Positions 35,676 to 47,384 of a stretch of 64,000 nt of DNA are shown here, piece after piece. Each line of letters starts with the position of its first letter. The stretch's first letter is position 1. The stretch spans positions 33,713,032-33,777,031 of the forward strand of contig CM032125.1 in NCBI GenBank assembly GCA_018894105.1, read 5' to 3'. This DNA is from Jacaranda mimosifolia (Eukaryota > Streptophyta > Magnoliopsida > Lamiales > Bignoniaceae). A model generated the notes under the pieces. The model had not been told where the DNA came from. It did not search any database and saw only the letters and a list, made by a program, of their open reading frames with translations. Made by a program: the position numbers and the translations under genes.

Positions 35676-36830
35676 AATTGAATTTATAGAAGCATAGATA
35701 CATTTAAATTGTAAAATAGCTAATGAAAACAATCAATATATAGCTAAAATCAAATACTATAGTTTCAGAGAGTAAGTCAATTGATTGAGTAACATCATTC
35801 TCATACTTATATGGTGAAGTTTGAGTTTTCAAACTCTATTAAACTCTTGGAAAGCATATGCATGTGTGGGGAAAAAATGTAAATTTAGTAATATTCAACA
35901 TTTTAAACTTATTTTAAACCTAATTCATTTTATGCGCAATATGTTGTAGTACTTGTTGATTGAGTGCCATCTAAGTGGAATTAAATATTACCTTAGGCTC
36001 ATTCTTGCTTGATTTGTATTAAATTTGAACTTTGACATTCATTATTTAGCATGCATGCAATTAAGTTAAGCTCAATTAGTTTTAAACATTACTTAATTAC
36101 AGTTTGCTATGATTGCAACTTATTTGTGTTGTAGTCGTCAACATTAAACATCCCAAACAAATAATAAATAAGGCAAAAAATGAAAGTGACTTAGAACTCT
36201 TTTGTTGCGATTATGAAATGAGAATGTAGCATTGATTTGGCACGATCTATTAAAATTACTTGAAAATAATTCTCATTCTAATTTTATCTGATCAATTCCT
36301 AGAAGATTGGTTGGGAGAATAAGCTCATACATAGGTTAACTTCTAAGAGTGCCTCAATATATACACAGGTTAACTTGAATTTTCTACCTGTGTTAATCTA
36401 GTGACATGCTTTGAATGCAATTGAAAATCCAATCTCTGCACATCTATTTTGAGAATTATGCTTATTCCATTTGAAAATATTTGGATATATTAGTTTATTA
36501 CCTGATCAATATAGCATAAATATATCTAATTTTATGAACACTTGCTCGTGTATAGGACATTAAGGAAGAAAAATATGCTGCTCGCAGAGCTATATATATT
36601 GCCAATGCTTCAGGTTCAAGAAGATGAAAAGTGACTCTTGTTGTTAGCTTAGATTGTCCTTAAATTTTATTTTCTTTGAAAAATACCGTTCTCAATCATT
36701 TCTCTTCTTCAGATTGGTTGAAAAATGGAAAAAGTGTCTTGAAATAAACTTATGCATTGGGAGTTGATTAAGAAGGTTCCATGAATAGTTTAGGAAATAA
36801 AGTGCTGAACTTTATCATTGGGAGTGGGAG
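35676..36830. repeat. Repeat block R, copy 3 of 3
   Basis: Second R block within duplication copy 2, starting at 'gaatttatagaagcatagata'. It continues into 'cattgggagtgggagttga' and the 'gggacaactccc' segment, as copy 1 does, so this rather than 32580-33720 is in the ancestral position on its right side. Confidence 0.65.
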
Positions 36831-37582
36831 TTGATTAAGGATGTTACATGAATAGTTTCGCAAAAGTATTAAGTATTTACTTTAGAAGTTCAACTTTGTT
36901 TGGTCAATATCCATGTAGAATTTGCATTGGGACAACTCCCAATTATTGTGATAATTAACAGAAAGTGGGGACAAAAGGGAGAGGCGGTGAGAACTAATCT
37001 ATTTTTGTCAATATCACTTCGATTCATGATGATTCGGACTGGGTCCGACATGTTGCAGAAACAACGAGGCCGAGAGGAGATTTCGTGGGATTAAGAAAAG
37101 GAAAGAACAGAAAGAAAGGAAGGAAACGCTTGGGCCCTGAGGGTTTTCATTTTCAAACTTTATTCATATATATATATTTTTTATTATTTAAATATAAAAA
37201 ATATTTTTTTTTATTCAACCTATTTTCCTTTTTCTTCACAAATGACATTTTTCTCAATAATTTATATATCTTTTCTTTCTGTTATCATTATTGCTATCTA
37301 TTTTTACCTACAACATATTAAATTCAATATAATTATTAATTTTTTAATAATTTAATCAAATATGAACTTGTTTTCAACTCATTTTCACTAACTTTTTAAA
37401 TTTTAAAAGCAATAAAAAAAAAGAATGAAAATAAAATCAAACGGGGCCGTTGGTAATAGAATTGTTCTGAATCTTAAATTATCATTATAGCATTTCGAGG
37501 TTGTAGAATTCGAAATGTGCTTAATAACACAAGGAAGAAATTAATTAATTGCACCATATGGATGTCACAAAAAATTTACTTA

Positions 37583-38025
37583 CAGGCAATTTGATTGTGT
37601 TTTAATTTTTATATTCAGCTGTTTTTATTTACGAATGTTTTTATTTGCGCATGAATGTAACAAAAAATTTATTTATGCGTAGTTTGGTTGTGTTTGTGTT
37701 TCATTTTCAGCTGTTTTTATTATTTAAAAATTAATTATCAATAACTTATCATTATTTTTACTAATATTTCAACTCATTTTCATCTCAAAATATATTTTTC
37801 AATAACTTATACATCTTCTCCTAATAATCTATATATCTGCTCTCTCTTTTTTATTATTTCCAGTTCTCTCATTCTACAACCTACTAAACTCTATATTATC
37901 ATTACTTTTCTAACAAACTATCCAAATACAAATATATTTTCAATTAATTTACTTTAACTAATTTTTTAAATTTTAAAAATACACTACATAAAAAATTGAA
38001 AATAAAAACACAACCAAACTACCGG
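37583..38025. mobile_element. Tourist/Harbinger-like MITE, TTA target duplication
   Basis: Present only in copy 2; copy 1 at about 17095-17110 has the uninterrupted site. It starts CAGGCAATTTGATTGTG and ends CACAACCAAACTACCGG, inverted complements with mismatches. TTA flanks both sides. An inner stretch near 37655-37715 repeats the left end together with some target DNA ('caaaaaatttattta'), indicating a nested or doubled left end. Confidence 0.7.
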
Positions 38026-40276
38026 TTAGTCTATAAGCCGCCGCCACATGATGATACCAAAATTAATGTATTATTCCTAGCTACTAACTTGTGGACATGA
38101 TTTCAGTTGAAGAGCGGTCCCAATACTTCTTCTTTCTAAAACTATTGAATCCGTAATACGATTTATTTAATGCTGGAGGCGCCCCGGTGGAATGCTCCAT
38201 CACAGCGCGTTCCCCCCCCCCCCCCCCCCCCCCGAACCCCCGCACTGTGGGCTCCCAGCATAGAGGATTGGAAATTTAATTGGCCTCTCCTTTCCAATTT
38301 GATGCGAAGTTTGGCTCTTCTCGCTATCACTTATGTTGACATCTCACTTTAATTTTCTCCACCTGGGATTGGATTGGATTTCAAGCGAATATTGGGACGG
38401 CTTCTCCTATCTCTTTCATCCTTTTCTTATTATATATATCTTTTTTGAGTACACATAGATTTATTGACTTGATATCTATCTCCATTTGTTTTTGTTTTTG
38501 GCTGGATTTGATGAAGTCAAGTCCGAGACGGGAACCTGGAACGAAAACCACTCCACGGCCTTTTATTCCATTTTCATCCGGGAGCGGAATTAGCCCAGTC
38601 CCAGTCATTCTATATTTCTATTGGTTGTATTTCTCTTTTCTTTTTAATTCCCTTTTGTTATTTTAATAAATTTTACTTTTTTATGTTTATAAGTTTCTTT
38701 TTCACTTTCATTTGGAATAATTTTCAATTTTTATTTTTTCGTGAACAAAAAGGAGAAACCATGTCATTATCCACAAGATTTAACAGCTTCTCAGCATTCA
38801 AGCAAATCCCAGAACGAAAGTAGAACCTCTAAAGATGAATGAAATAAAGTTAGAACTGGCAAACAATTTCCAAAACAAAACCCTCAGACTTTCACATACA
38901 AATTACTTCAAACAGATATATAAACATGTGCTAGTTTGTTAAAATCCAAAAAAATAGAATAGTAAAAGATTACCCATTTCTTATGCAAATAGGATGAATG
39001 AGTGGCAGTTGTTCTCATCGGTCCACCTCTTTACTAGAGATGAAGGCAATCGAGGTCGCTGGTATTTAAAAAATTGGGATGTTTCGTTATAATAGAATTT
39101 GGGGCTGTTTGTAATGTGTAATGAGGTTAATTTGCATAATTCAAAACTATTAAACTCATTTTTCTTTTTCTTATTTTTGTTGATGTTTGTAATTTTATTT
39201 TGCTTTTTATTTTAATTCTATATTTGTTTTTTATAAAAGTAAGTAAGAAATTTTATAATTAAAATTATTTTAGTAATTTAATAGTTAAAAGTTAATTTCA
39301 TTATTAATAATTTTAAAAAAATTATTTTTACAATATTAAATTTCCTAATAGTATTAAAATCTAATCGTCATTGTCAAAGGTCTATTTTTTATTTCCATGG
39401 CAGCTTTTCCACGCGAAAAAGATTTTAAAGTTAGAATGATGTTCTCCAACAGTGTAAAAGCATCTAAAATCACAAATCCCAAATATAAAAGAAAATATAT
39501 CTCAATATATTATTTTATTTTAATTCTCAATTTGTTCATTCTATATAAAACACATTAAAAAAATTTAATTATCATACAATAATAATCTATAATATTAAAA
39601 AAGTTTCTAGCCCTTTATTATTTTATTATCAATTTATTTCTTTCTTGTCCAGGCTAAACGCTGACTCTTGATTTTTGGTGAGTATTTAATGACTTTCAAA
39701 AACTCTGTAGGGTTCTTGCCACTTGGTGGAAAAAGACTTTTGTCATTCCCTCGTCCAAGAAAATTTACAAGATACTTCCGATAGAAACTTGAAAGGACCA
39801 ACATATCCTTTCAAAGCTATTCCCCGGCCACTTGCTCACTCTCTTGCATTTTAGTAAAACATGGCTTCCAGGCCTGCTGAATTTCTTCACTCCGAAGCAA
39901 AAGACTGAAGAAGCACTGGCCCTTCTACACCTACTCCTTCAAAGCCATTCCCCAGCCAGTCTAAGTTGGGGTGTATTGGATTGGATTAGATTGGACATAA
40001 CTTGGGCTCAATTGGGTTGAATGCAAAATCAGTGAACTCAATATGAACTTTAAATATTTAAATTAAAAATGGGTTGGATTGAGTTGGTTTCAAAATGGAT
40101 TAAATAAAAAAAAATCTTTTTTGATTCATTTTTCGAATTCAAAGGACAATAATAATGTTAATATGTCTACTTTGTTCAATATAAGTTTTACAGTTTTTTT
40201 ATTTGTAAATTTACACTTTTATCCTTTAAATGACTTTTAAAAATCTTTATCCACCTCCAAAAATTCAAATTGTATT
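38026..40276. other. Duplicated intergenic DNA, no gene recognised
   Basis: Aligns with 17110-19620 of copy 1. It contains a 22-C tract at 38212-38233 that is absent from copy 1. Short frames such as 38170-38352 and 38445-38666 have no support in the sister copy. Confidence 0.4.
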
Positions 40277-40281
40277 ATAAT

Positions 40282-40609
40282 TGATGAGGGTTCAAAATGT
40301 AGTATACGGATTCAACCTCCAGTTAGGGTAAAACTTGATCCAATGGTAGTTATCCTCAGTAGCAAAGATAGAGAAATCCTGCAATCAAGGCAAACATTAG
40401 GCTAGCCGAGTGGCCCTCGGCTAAGGCCCTCCGACGCTCAAGTCAGTATGAGATTCGAACAAAAAATATCGAGCAACGGAGTAGGGTGGTTTTGTGAGTA
40501 TATGTGTGCATACTTGTAAGATGCCCGTTTGAGGGTTTTTATATTCTTCACCCTTAAAGGAAATGCCCAGGAAGCCCTTGGCTTCCTCCGGATTTTTCAG
40601 CCTCTCTCC
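40282..40609 (-). mobile_element. 3' LTR of the gypsy element, U3 missing
   Basis: Matches 45183-45511 with roughly 25 differences counted by eye, most of them transitions. Past 'ttcagcctctctcc' the match ends and the integrase N-terminus begins, so the upstream (U3) half is deleted. Confidence 0.85.
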
Positions 40610-40903
40610 ACCAGAGTGATTGCCACAAATATCTGCATGCACTTCCTGTAATACCTCGTTCACCTAGTCGAGATCTAAACATCTGAGTGGGGGTCCTGCA
40701 ATCGATCTCCTGTATAACTGCCCGTGTTCATCCAGTGCATATTTGGGCGCCAAACCCTTCAGCTTTCGGGCCTGTTTAGCATCATTTGGTAGGGCACCTC
40801 GACTCAGATAAAGCTTAATTGGATGCTGCCAGGATGGGGTTGCCTCACCGATGCATCCAACTTGACTCGGGTTGGGAGCCAAAACGCAGGGCTGTTCGGC
40901 CAC
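40610..40903 (-). pseudogene. Gypsy integrase N-terminus, truncated
   Basis: The minus strand reads HPIKLYLSRGALPND, then ARKLKGLAPKYALDEHGQLY and RCLD. After a frame break it reads VLQEVHADICGNHSGG, the start of the H2C2 zinc-binding domain that precedes the integrase core. It then fuses with LTR sequence, so the rest of the zinc finger and the DDE core are gone. The element could not integrate on its own. Confidence 0.75.
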
Positions 40904-40993
40904 AAGAAATGTTATTGCGCCTTCTCGAGTGCCCCTCGTCGAGCTGGCCAGCTTGAAAAGTGCGTCTGCTCCCTCATTCTTTGATCGAGGGAT

Positions 40994-41484
40994 CTAGCTT
41001 AAAGAAAAGTGTCTAAACATCTGTTTCAACTGTTGCACCTCCGCTAAGTACTGAGCCATCTTGCGCACTTTCGCTTCGAAGTTTTCCTTGACCTGCTCCG
41101 CCACGAGCTGAGAGTCGATGAGCGCCACCAGCCTATCGACCCCTCTGTCAATGGCCATGCGCATACCTGCAATGAGGGCCTCATATTTCGCTTCATTATT
41201 CGTGATCGAGAAATCAAGCTTTACTGCAAAGTCATAATCTTCAGCCGTCGGGGATCGAAGAGACACTCCAATCCCTCCTCTAAATGACGTCGCTAAACCT
41301 TCGACATGCAATGTCCATAATAGGGTTTCCTCGACATCCGGCGATGGCAGGTCAACCTTTCGAGGATAAAGTCCGCCACCACTTGAGCCTTGATAGCTAT
41401 TCGTAGTTGGAACTGGATGTCGAATTCACCAAATTCGATGGCCCACTTAGTAAGTCGACTTAAAGCATCTGGCTTCGACAACAC
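40994..41484 (-). pseudogene. Gypsy RNase H domain
   Basis: Two overlapping frames on the minus strand cover the end of the RT connection (LSRLTKWAIEFGEFDIQFQ) and the RNase H domain: MHVEGLATS, then SITNNEAKYEALIAGMRMA, then VALIDSQLVAEQVK. The NNEA Glu and IDSQ Asp are kept. The first catalytic position, usually Asp in LHVDG, is Glu here. A frameshift near 41300 separates the two parts. Confidence 0.75.
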
Positions 41485-41610
41485 CTATTTCAATAGCTAG
41501 TTTGCTAATACCGAGATTGCATAGGATTGGAAATATGGTTGCAGCTTCCTTGCTGAAGTAACGAGGGCCAGGGCAAACTTTTTAATCTCCAGATAGTTGT
41601 GCTCCGATCC

Positions 41611-42629
41611 CTAGAGAGCCTTACTGTAGTAGTAAACTGGGCAAGGGTTTCCAGCTCTCATCGTTGTCAAGATTGAACTGAAGGAAGCCAAAAAGACCAC
41701 CAAATACAGCTGCAAAACCTCCTCGAGCTCAGGCTTGGCAAGCAGAGGTGGTGAAGAAAGATATTGCTTGAGGTTGAGGAGGGTTCGATCACATTGTCCA
41801 TCCCATCTAAATCCTGACTTCTTTGTGTCTCTTAGAATCTTGAAGAAGGGTAAGCTCTTCTCTGCCAATTTGGCTATAAATCTGCCTAGAGCGATAACCC
41901 TACCGACGAGGCGTTGAACTTCTCGAACTGTGCGCGGTGGAGTTATGTCGAGAACTGCTTGTATTTTCCACAGGTTGGCCTCGATTCCCCTCTGTCTAAC
42001 CATGTAACCCAGAAATTTGCCCCCCGTATGCCAAACGTGCATTTGTTGGGGTTTAGTTTCATACCGAAGGCTCTTAAAATAGAAAATATATAGTTTAGAT
42101 TGGCCAAATGATTTTCTGCTTTATTCGTTTTTACAATCATGTCATCGACATAAACTTCTATTGACTTTTCAATCTCGTTTTTAAACATGAAATTAACCAA
42201 CATTTGGTAAGTTGCTCCAGCATTTTTAAGTCCAAATGGCATGACTTGGAAGCAGTATACCCCATTGGGAACAACAAAAGAGGTTTTATCCCTATCCTCC
42301 GGTGCTATAAATATTTGATAATACCCTTGAAATGCATCCATCATGCTAAGCAACTCACAACCAACAGTGGAATCAACAAGTAAATCAATACGAGGCAAAG
42401 GGTAAGGATCTTTTGGGCATGCTTTACTCAAATCGGTAAAATCATTACACATCCTCCATTTTTCCTCGCTCTTAGGGACAAGTACAACATTACATAACCA
42501 TGAAGGATATTGAATTTCAACAACATAACCAGCTTTCAAGAGTTTGCTTACCTCCTTCTGGATGATCTGCGCTCGTTCAGCATTGAAAGTTCTTTTCTTT
42601 TGGCAAACTGGCTTGTGGGCAGGGTCCAA
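41611..42629 (-). pseudogene. Gypsy reverse transcriptase and connection domain
   Basis: The frame 42629-41943 has the RT fingers and palm: LLKAGYVVEIQYPSWLCNVV, WRMCNDFTDLSKACPKD, LLSMMDAFQGYYQI, FQVMPFGLKNAGATYQ and the catalytic box VYVDDMIVK, followed by LNPNKCTFGI. A frameshift near 42000 leads to 42042-41611, with FLGYMVRQRGIEA, VQRLVGRVIALGRFI and FRWDGQCD. Motif order and length fit a normal gypsy RT. The YVDD box is intact, but the frame break and missing integrase make it non-functional. Confidence 0.85.
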
Positions 42630-42940
42630 TTGAGCCTGTGGACAATAATGTCGGGGTCGATGCCCTGTAAGTCAGCTGCCTTCAAAGAGAAAACATCCAG
42701 GTTGCACCGGAGGAAGTCGATCATAAGGCACTCCAGCCAGTCCCCTAGGTCTGCCCCGATCCTCGTCGTCTTGTCGGGGTTCCTCAATTCGAGCTCTATT
42801 ATTTTGAATTTTCCTGTTGGCTCGACCCGCGTATCTTCTAGCTTTCTCTTCTTTGAGGAAGTCCCTTGCTTGGGTTTCGCTACAGAAGCGTCTCCCGAGG
42901 ATTTCAGTTGTAGTCTCCTTTTTTGCTCGCTGGAGTCCAC
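42548..42940 (-). pseudogene. Gypsy linker between protease and RT
   Basis: The minus-strand frame, in a register different from RT, contains LECLMIDFLRCNLDVFSLKA, DLQGIDPDIIVHRLN and FAKRKELSMLNERRS. This is the segment of plant gypsy polyproteins just before RT (CLRENADVFAW / HxLNVDP type). It runs into the RT frame through a frameshift near 42600. Confidence 0.65.
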
Positions 42941-43377
42941 AAAAATTGTATAGCAGCGCTAAGCATCTTTAATGTTACATAAAATTTTACCAACTCCCGT
43001 GGGGTCGAAAACTTTATCTTCATGTGGTAAGTGGATGCAATGACTCTGAAATCATTTAGGGTTGGCCGCCCTATGATAGCATTGTAAGCAAACGGGGCAT
43101 CGACCACCAAATAGTTAATCATCAGGGTTCGGCTGCGGTGGCCCTGCTCGAAAGTCGTGGAAAGGCTAATGGACCCCTCCGGTATAATTTCTGATCCCCC
43201 GAACCCAACTAGGGGCATCTTAATGGCATCGAACTTCAACTTGCTGAGATCCATTCTGTTCAAGGTTGACAAGAATATGATGTTTGTCGAACTATCGTTG
43301 TCAACCAGGACCTTCCATACCTCAAAGTTGGCAATCTTGACAGTAACCACTATTGGACAATCGATCTTTCGATCCAA
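42904..43377 (-). pseudogene. Gypsy aspartic protease domain
   Basis: Contains KVLVDNDSSTNIIFLSTL, then MPLVGFGG, then YNAIIGRPTLNDFRVIASTY and HMKIKFST. The active-site loop in this class normally reads D-x-G-S-S (here VDNGSS would be expected). This copy has Asp in place of Gly, which probably abolishes protease activity. It is separated from gag by about 100 bp containing a stop. Confidence 0.75.
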
Positions 43378-43474
43378 GCTTTGACTGTCGAGTTGGCTCA
43401 GACGGCGTCATTGAAGGAGATCGAGTCTGCGTTGGTAGCAAGTTGGAAGACTGTCTCGACCCTAGGCGATTTGG

Positions 43475-45142
43475 TCAAGTCGAGTTGCCGTTGTGTCTAT
43501 TTTCTTGCATTTTAGGAATCTCCTCCCATTGGCCCCCAGCTATCATGTCGATGACCCCTCTAATGGGTAGGTGAGCCTTGTACGCTGGTCTTTTTCCCTT
43601 GTCGTCTTTTCTCAGACTTGCCGACCTTTCTCTATAGGGAGTCCAGTCGACCATTCCCTCCTCTTGTCGAGGTTTTTCCTCGATATACTTCTTAAGGTGC
43701 CCCTGCCTGATCAGCCTTTCTATTTCGTCCTTCAGGTTGAAATAATTTTCAGTATCATGCACTTTTTGTTTGTGGAAGTAGTAAAACTTTCCCAACTTCC
43801 TCATGGCCTCTGTTTTTGCACTTTTTTGAGGCTTCTTCAGCAGGTTGTCGTGTTGTATGGCAAAGAGCACCTCTTTCCTCGAGAAGGAGAGTAGGGTGTA
43901 GTCATGGAAACGTCTGATTGGAGATCGACGTTCGTCCTTATTCTGCTTGTCTTTTTTCTCCTTCCCCCTCTTCTTGTTGGCTTCAATGTTGCCATATTTG
44001 ATCTTGTTCATCTCCTCTTGTGTCATGTACCTCTTCGCAAGGTCCAAGAGTTCTTCTATCATGCGGGGCTGAGCCCGCACCAAAGCATTGGCACATTCCT
44101 TATGCCTCAATCCAAGGAACAACACGTCTATCAAGAACTCGATCCTTAGACTGTCGATTTTCAATACCTCCGTGTTGAACCGGGTAAAGAAATCTCTCAA
44201 AGACTCTCCCTCCGCCTGCTTTACGGTATGTAAGTGAGTGTGGGGTAACTTTGCCTTTCTTCTGTTAGCGAACTGATGGAGAAATTTATCACACAACTGA
44301 TCGTATGAGAAGATGGACGCCGGCTCCAGCTTTACAAACCAGTCAAGGGCCATCCCTTGGAAGGTGGTCACCAGCATCTTTGCATGAATGAACTCATTGT
44401 TTCCATACAACTGCATCATATGCTAGAACTGCAGCAAGTGTTCGTTCGGGTCCGTGGACCCATTGTATCGCGACAGTTCGATGGGGATCTTAGCATCCAC
44501 CGCGATGCGTTCATAAAGGATTTCTTGCACAAAAGGTGAGTCCCGCTCCCTCCTGAATCTCGATGGCACCTCCGGCTGCATGGGCCTGTCCGCATTCCTT
44601 TTTGAGAGTTCCTCCAGGCGCTTATTCAATTGCTGCACCTGGTGGGATACTTCCTCCCACTCCTGCTGGTCCTGCTCCCTTCTGCTACGAAAACGTTCGG
44701 CCCTATCGCGCTGCTAGGCTCGAAGGGGCCGAACGTCATGGTCCACGCTGTCAGCTATCTCCTCTCTCAACGGGGGGCGGGGAGCCTCCTTTGAAAAGCG
44801 GCCCTGACTTGGCTCCCGCCTAGATAGGCGCCTGGGGGACACCGGGCGCTATGAATACTCCACAGGCGGGGCTCTCTCTGGCCCGACAGGTTATGGCGTG
44901 GCGCTGGCTACCGACTCTGGTTGCGCGGCGCACCGATTCAAAGCAGTCGATAGCTGAGCTGAGATCTGCGCTGAGATTTGCTCACTAATGAGCTGCATTA
45001 ATTGAGGCATGGTGAGAGTGACCACGGGCTCCGGTTGGTCACTGGGCCTCGGTGCATTTGGTTCTTGGTCCTGGCGGGGTACGGGAGAGTTAGATCTCCT
45101 GTTTTCTTCTCTTCCTGATGGGGCTTGTCTAGTGTTCACCAT
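43475..45142 (-). pseudogene. Gypsy gag, interrupted by stops
   Basis: The start is the ATG complement at 45142 (MVNTRQAPSG), giving a Gln/Ser-rich N-terminus with a repeated ISAQISAQLS stretch. Stops break it near 44891 and again near 44420 (QF-stop-HMMQLYG). The main part, 44419-43475, is a Retrotransposon_gag domain (GMALDWFVKLEPASI, FDQL-type and SLRDFFTRFNTEV), then Lys-rich linkers, then the FHKQKVHDTENYFNLKDEIE segment. In relatives that last segment has two Cys where this copy has Tyr. Confidence 0.8.
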
Positions 45143-45159
45143 TTTCGATCCAGGATTTC

Positions 45160-45180
45160 AGTGTCCCATAGACAGCACCA
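45160..45180 (-). promoter_or_regulatory. Primer binding site of the gypsy element
   Basis: On the minus strand TTTGGTGCTGTCTATGGGA follows the 5' LTR directly. It resembles the TTGGCGCCGTCTGTGGGA site shared by Tat/Athila-type plant gypsy elements, with C-to-T changes. Confidence 0.6.
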
Positions 45181-45182
45181 AA

Positions 45183-45938
45183 TGATGAGGGTTCAAAATG
45201 TAGTATACGGATTCAACCTCCAGTTAGGGTGAAGCTTGATCCAATGGTAGTTATTCTCGGTAACAAAGGTAGAGAAATCCTGCAATCAAGGCAAATGTTA
45301 GGCTAGCTGAGTGGCCCTTGGCTAAGGCCCTCCGATGCTCAAGTTAGTATGAGATTCAAACATAAAATATCGAGCAGCGGAGTAGGATGGTTTTGTGAGT
45401 ATATGTGTGCATACCTATAAGAGGTCTGTTTGAGAGTTTTTATATTCTTCACCCTTAAAGAAAATGCCCAGGAAGCCCTTGGCTTCCTTTGGGTTTTTCA
45501 GCCTCTCTCCGGGGGAAATTAGTCAATTCTCCCATTTGAATTTTGCCAGCTAGGCGTCCTTTCAAACTACAGGACATGATGGTACACTGTGTGGCGCCTG
45601 CTGTATTAGATGGTGAGGGGATGGCGTGTGCCATTAATGCAGTGGCATGCTGCCAGTCAACGCATTTAATGCGGTGGCAGAGGACTGTGCAGAGTTCAAC
45701 CCTAGGGTCGACTTGATCCAGGTCATCGACCTGATCCAGGTCGATTATGCTCGAGTGGATCTGCAGTCCCTGAGATGTCCCCCTGGGTTTGGGGAAGACT
45801 GGTCGACCGCTGTTTGAGTGTTGGGCCTGGGCTCCGGGGTCGCTCTCTAGGCCAAGAGAAGGCTAGTCGATCAAGGTTGAAGTGTCCCAACGGGTTTGGG
45901 CCTTGCTGATTTTGGGCCTTTGGGGCCATCCTATATCA
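45183..45938 (-). mobile_element. 5' LTR of the gypsy element (complete)
   Basis: 756 bp with TGATATAGGATGGCCCC (minus strand, from 45938) at its start and CCCTCATCA at its end. It is homologous to the solo LTR at 13709-14477. GC content is above the surroundings. The minus-strand frame at 45723-45929 is an LTR artefact. Confidence 0.85.
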
Positions 45939-45943
45939 ATAAT

Positions 45944-45945
45944 CA

Positions 45946-45980
<35 letters not shown>
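45944..45980. repeat. (ATT)n microsatellite flanking the gypsy insertion
   Basis: A nearly pure ATT run immediately right of the target duplication. Copy 1 has the shorter 'attattattattacc' at the same place. Confidence 0.8.
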
Positions 45981-46591
45981 GGCTAACCAAAAGTGCACTT
46001 AATTAACTTAGTAAGCTTAAGAAAGACATCCTATTTCTGCCCGAGTTGTTTTCACTTTTCCTATGAAGCCAGAAAACTGTACATAGAAGGCAACATTGAA
46101 AGCATCGAGCTCTTTTCTCTTTAGGAGAGAGGCAAAACAATGACTTCCGTGGTCTTGGAAGAGCCCGCAGAACAAGGAATGATGGCCAGGATCCCAACTT
46201 ACTGGACGTGATGCCACTGATGACTCATCCATCCCAACTTGACACAATTTCTAGAAAGATGTCGCCCTATTAAAGGTTAAAAACAAATGAAATTCAGAAA
46301 AATAATTGGTAATTCGAGAAAATCCTTTTTTTATTTTAATATTTTTTATTTTCAGGGAACATTAAAGTTATTGAATTAGACAGGACGACCCTTTCCTAAA
46401 TATTCAACTTTTCTTACCTTTCGTAAGAAGTCCCACTTTTATTAGATTAGAACTTTAAATCAAAATCGTTGATCTCATAATTTGGAATCCAGGATTTTCA
46501 CTAATTATTTTATTATTGCCAGAAAGTTTTCTCTTCTATATAAGTATAACCAATTGAGGGCCTTTGTTATTAATGTAAGCATTCCAAGAAA

Positions 46592-47136
46592 ATGGCTTCT
46601 AAAATTGCTCAATTCCTTAACTCTCTGACGCAAAAGATAGAAAATTAGCAGCAGCAGCAGTAGCTCTTCCACTCCAACTCCTTCAACGCCATGTCCGGCG
46701 ACCTCTTCCAGACATAGAGAGTGGAGGGCAGCCGGCAGCCGGACCACTGCCCGCCGATGGTCCTCCTCCGCCACCCAATTATAAATTTTCAGGTGTACTT
46801 CTTACTCTATGCTTTACATCAGCAGTGGATTCGTTGCTGCTATTTCTCCAATTGCAAAATGAGCAAAAACATCTTCTTCAATTCCCCATATCCTTTCACT
46901 TCTTCTCCCTCTCCATCACTTGTGCTTTTGCCACCACTTTTTTCGAGAAATTCGCGGCCGGTCCCGGTGGCAGATTAGCCACTTTCCTCAGGAAAATGGG
47001 ACTGGCCCTTTTTGCCGCTGCTTTTGTTCTTGCGATTATGATCCCCTCTCCCTTGTGGCTAAGGATCATAGTTGCTGCCATTTCCTTCTTCGCACTGTTT
47101 GCTGCCGTCTTCCATAGCTACTGGCAGTGTTCGTGA
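46592..47136 (+). pseudogene. Family X membrane protein with a one-base deletion near the start
   Basis: The ATG at 46592 begins MASKIAQFLNSLTQKIE, then reaches TAG at 46646. Compared with the intact copy, GAAAAGGTAGCA has become GAAAATTAGCA, one base shorter. From the next codon on, the other frame is intact to the TGA at 47136: LPLQLLQRHV, the Pro-rich linker, all four hydrophobic helices and the tail SYWQCS. An internal Met at 46825 could give only a helix-1-truncated protein. The single lesion may be recent or an assembly error. A family D pseudogene follows at 48739. Confidence 0.7.
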
Positions 47137-47384
47137 GATACCACCATCTGGCTGGTGGTCTCTGCTTGCAGAAGCCAGAAATGTGCACTTGTATATATAT
47201 GTAAAAATACCTAAATCTCTAAAAATCATAAATTGACAAAAGATGATGTTAAAGTTTAAAGTTTAGGCATACACTGCCGTTTAGTAGAAGCCAAGCAAGT
47301 GGTTATCTATTCCCCAACGCCAGGAAATGTGATAGGAAATTGTTTCCCGGAAACTCGCCCCTGGGGAGGCTTTAATTTGGTGTA

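Larger units (their letters stand above)
40282..45938 (-). mobile_element. Ty3/gypsy element (Tat-like), 5.66 kb, internally deleted
   Basis: The element is bounded by TGATGAGGG (left) and CCTATATCA (right), and flanked by the 5-bp repeat ATAAT at 40277-40281 and 45939-45943. The minus strand reads 5' LTR, primer site, gag, protease, reverse transcriptase, RNase H and the N-terminal part of integrase, then a truncated 3' LTR. The integrase core and the U3 part of the 3' LTR are deleted, and several frames have stops, so it is dead. It lies in an ATT-rich tract also present, without the element, in copy 1 near 19600, so it inserted after the duplication. Confidence 0.9.

Noticed and set aside
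43571..44823. + strand frames within the gypsy element
   Set aside because: Shadows of the minus-strand gag.
40282..45938. Endogenous pararetrovirus instead of retrotransposon
   Set aside because: Paired LTRs, a 5-bp target duplication, a primer site next to the LTR and an integrase N-terminus all indicate a Ty3/gypsy retrotransposon; no movement-protein region was seen.
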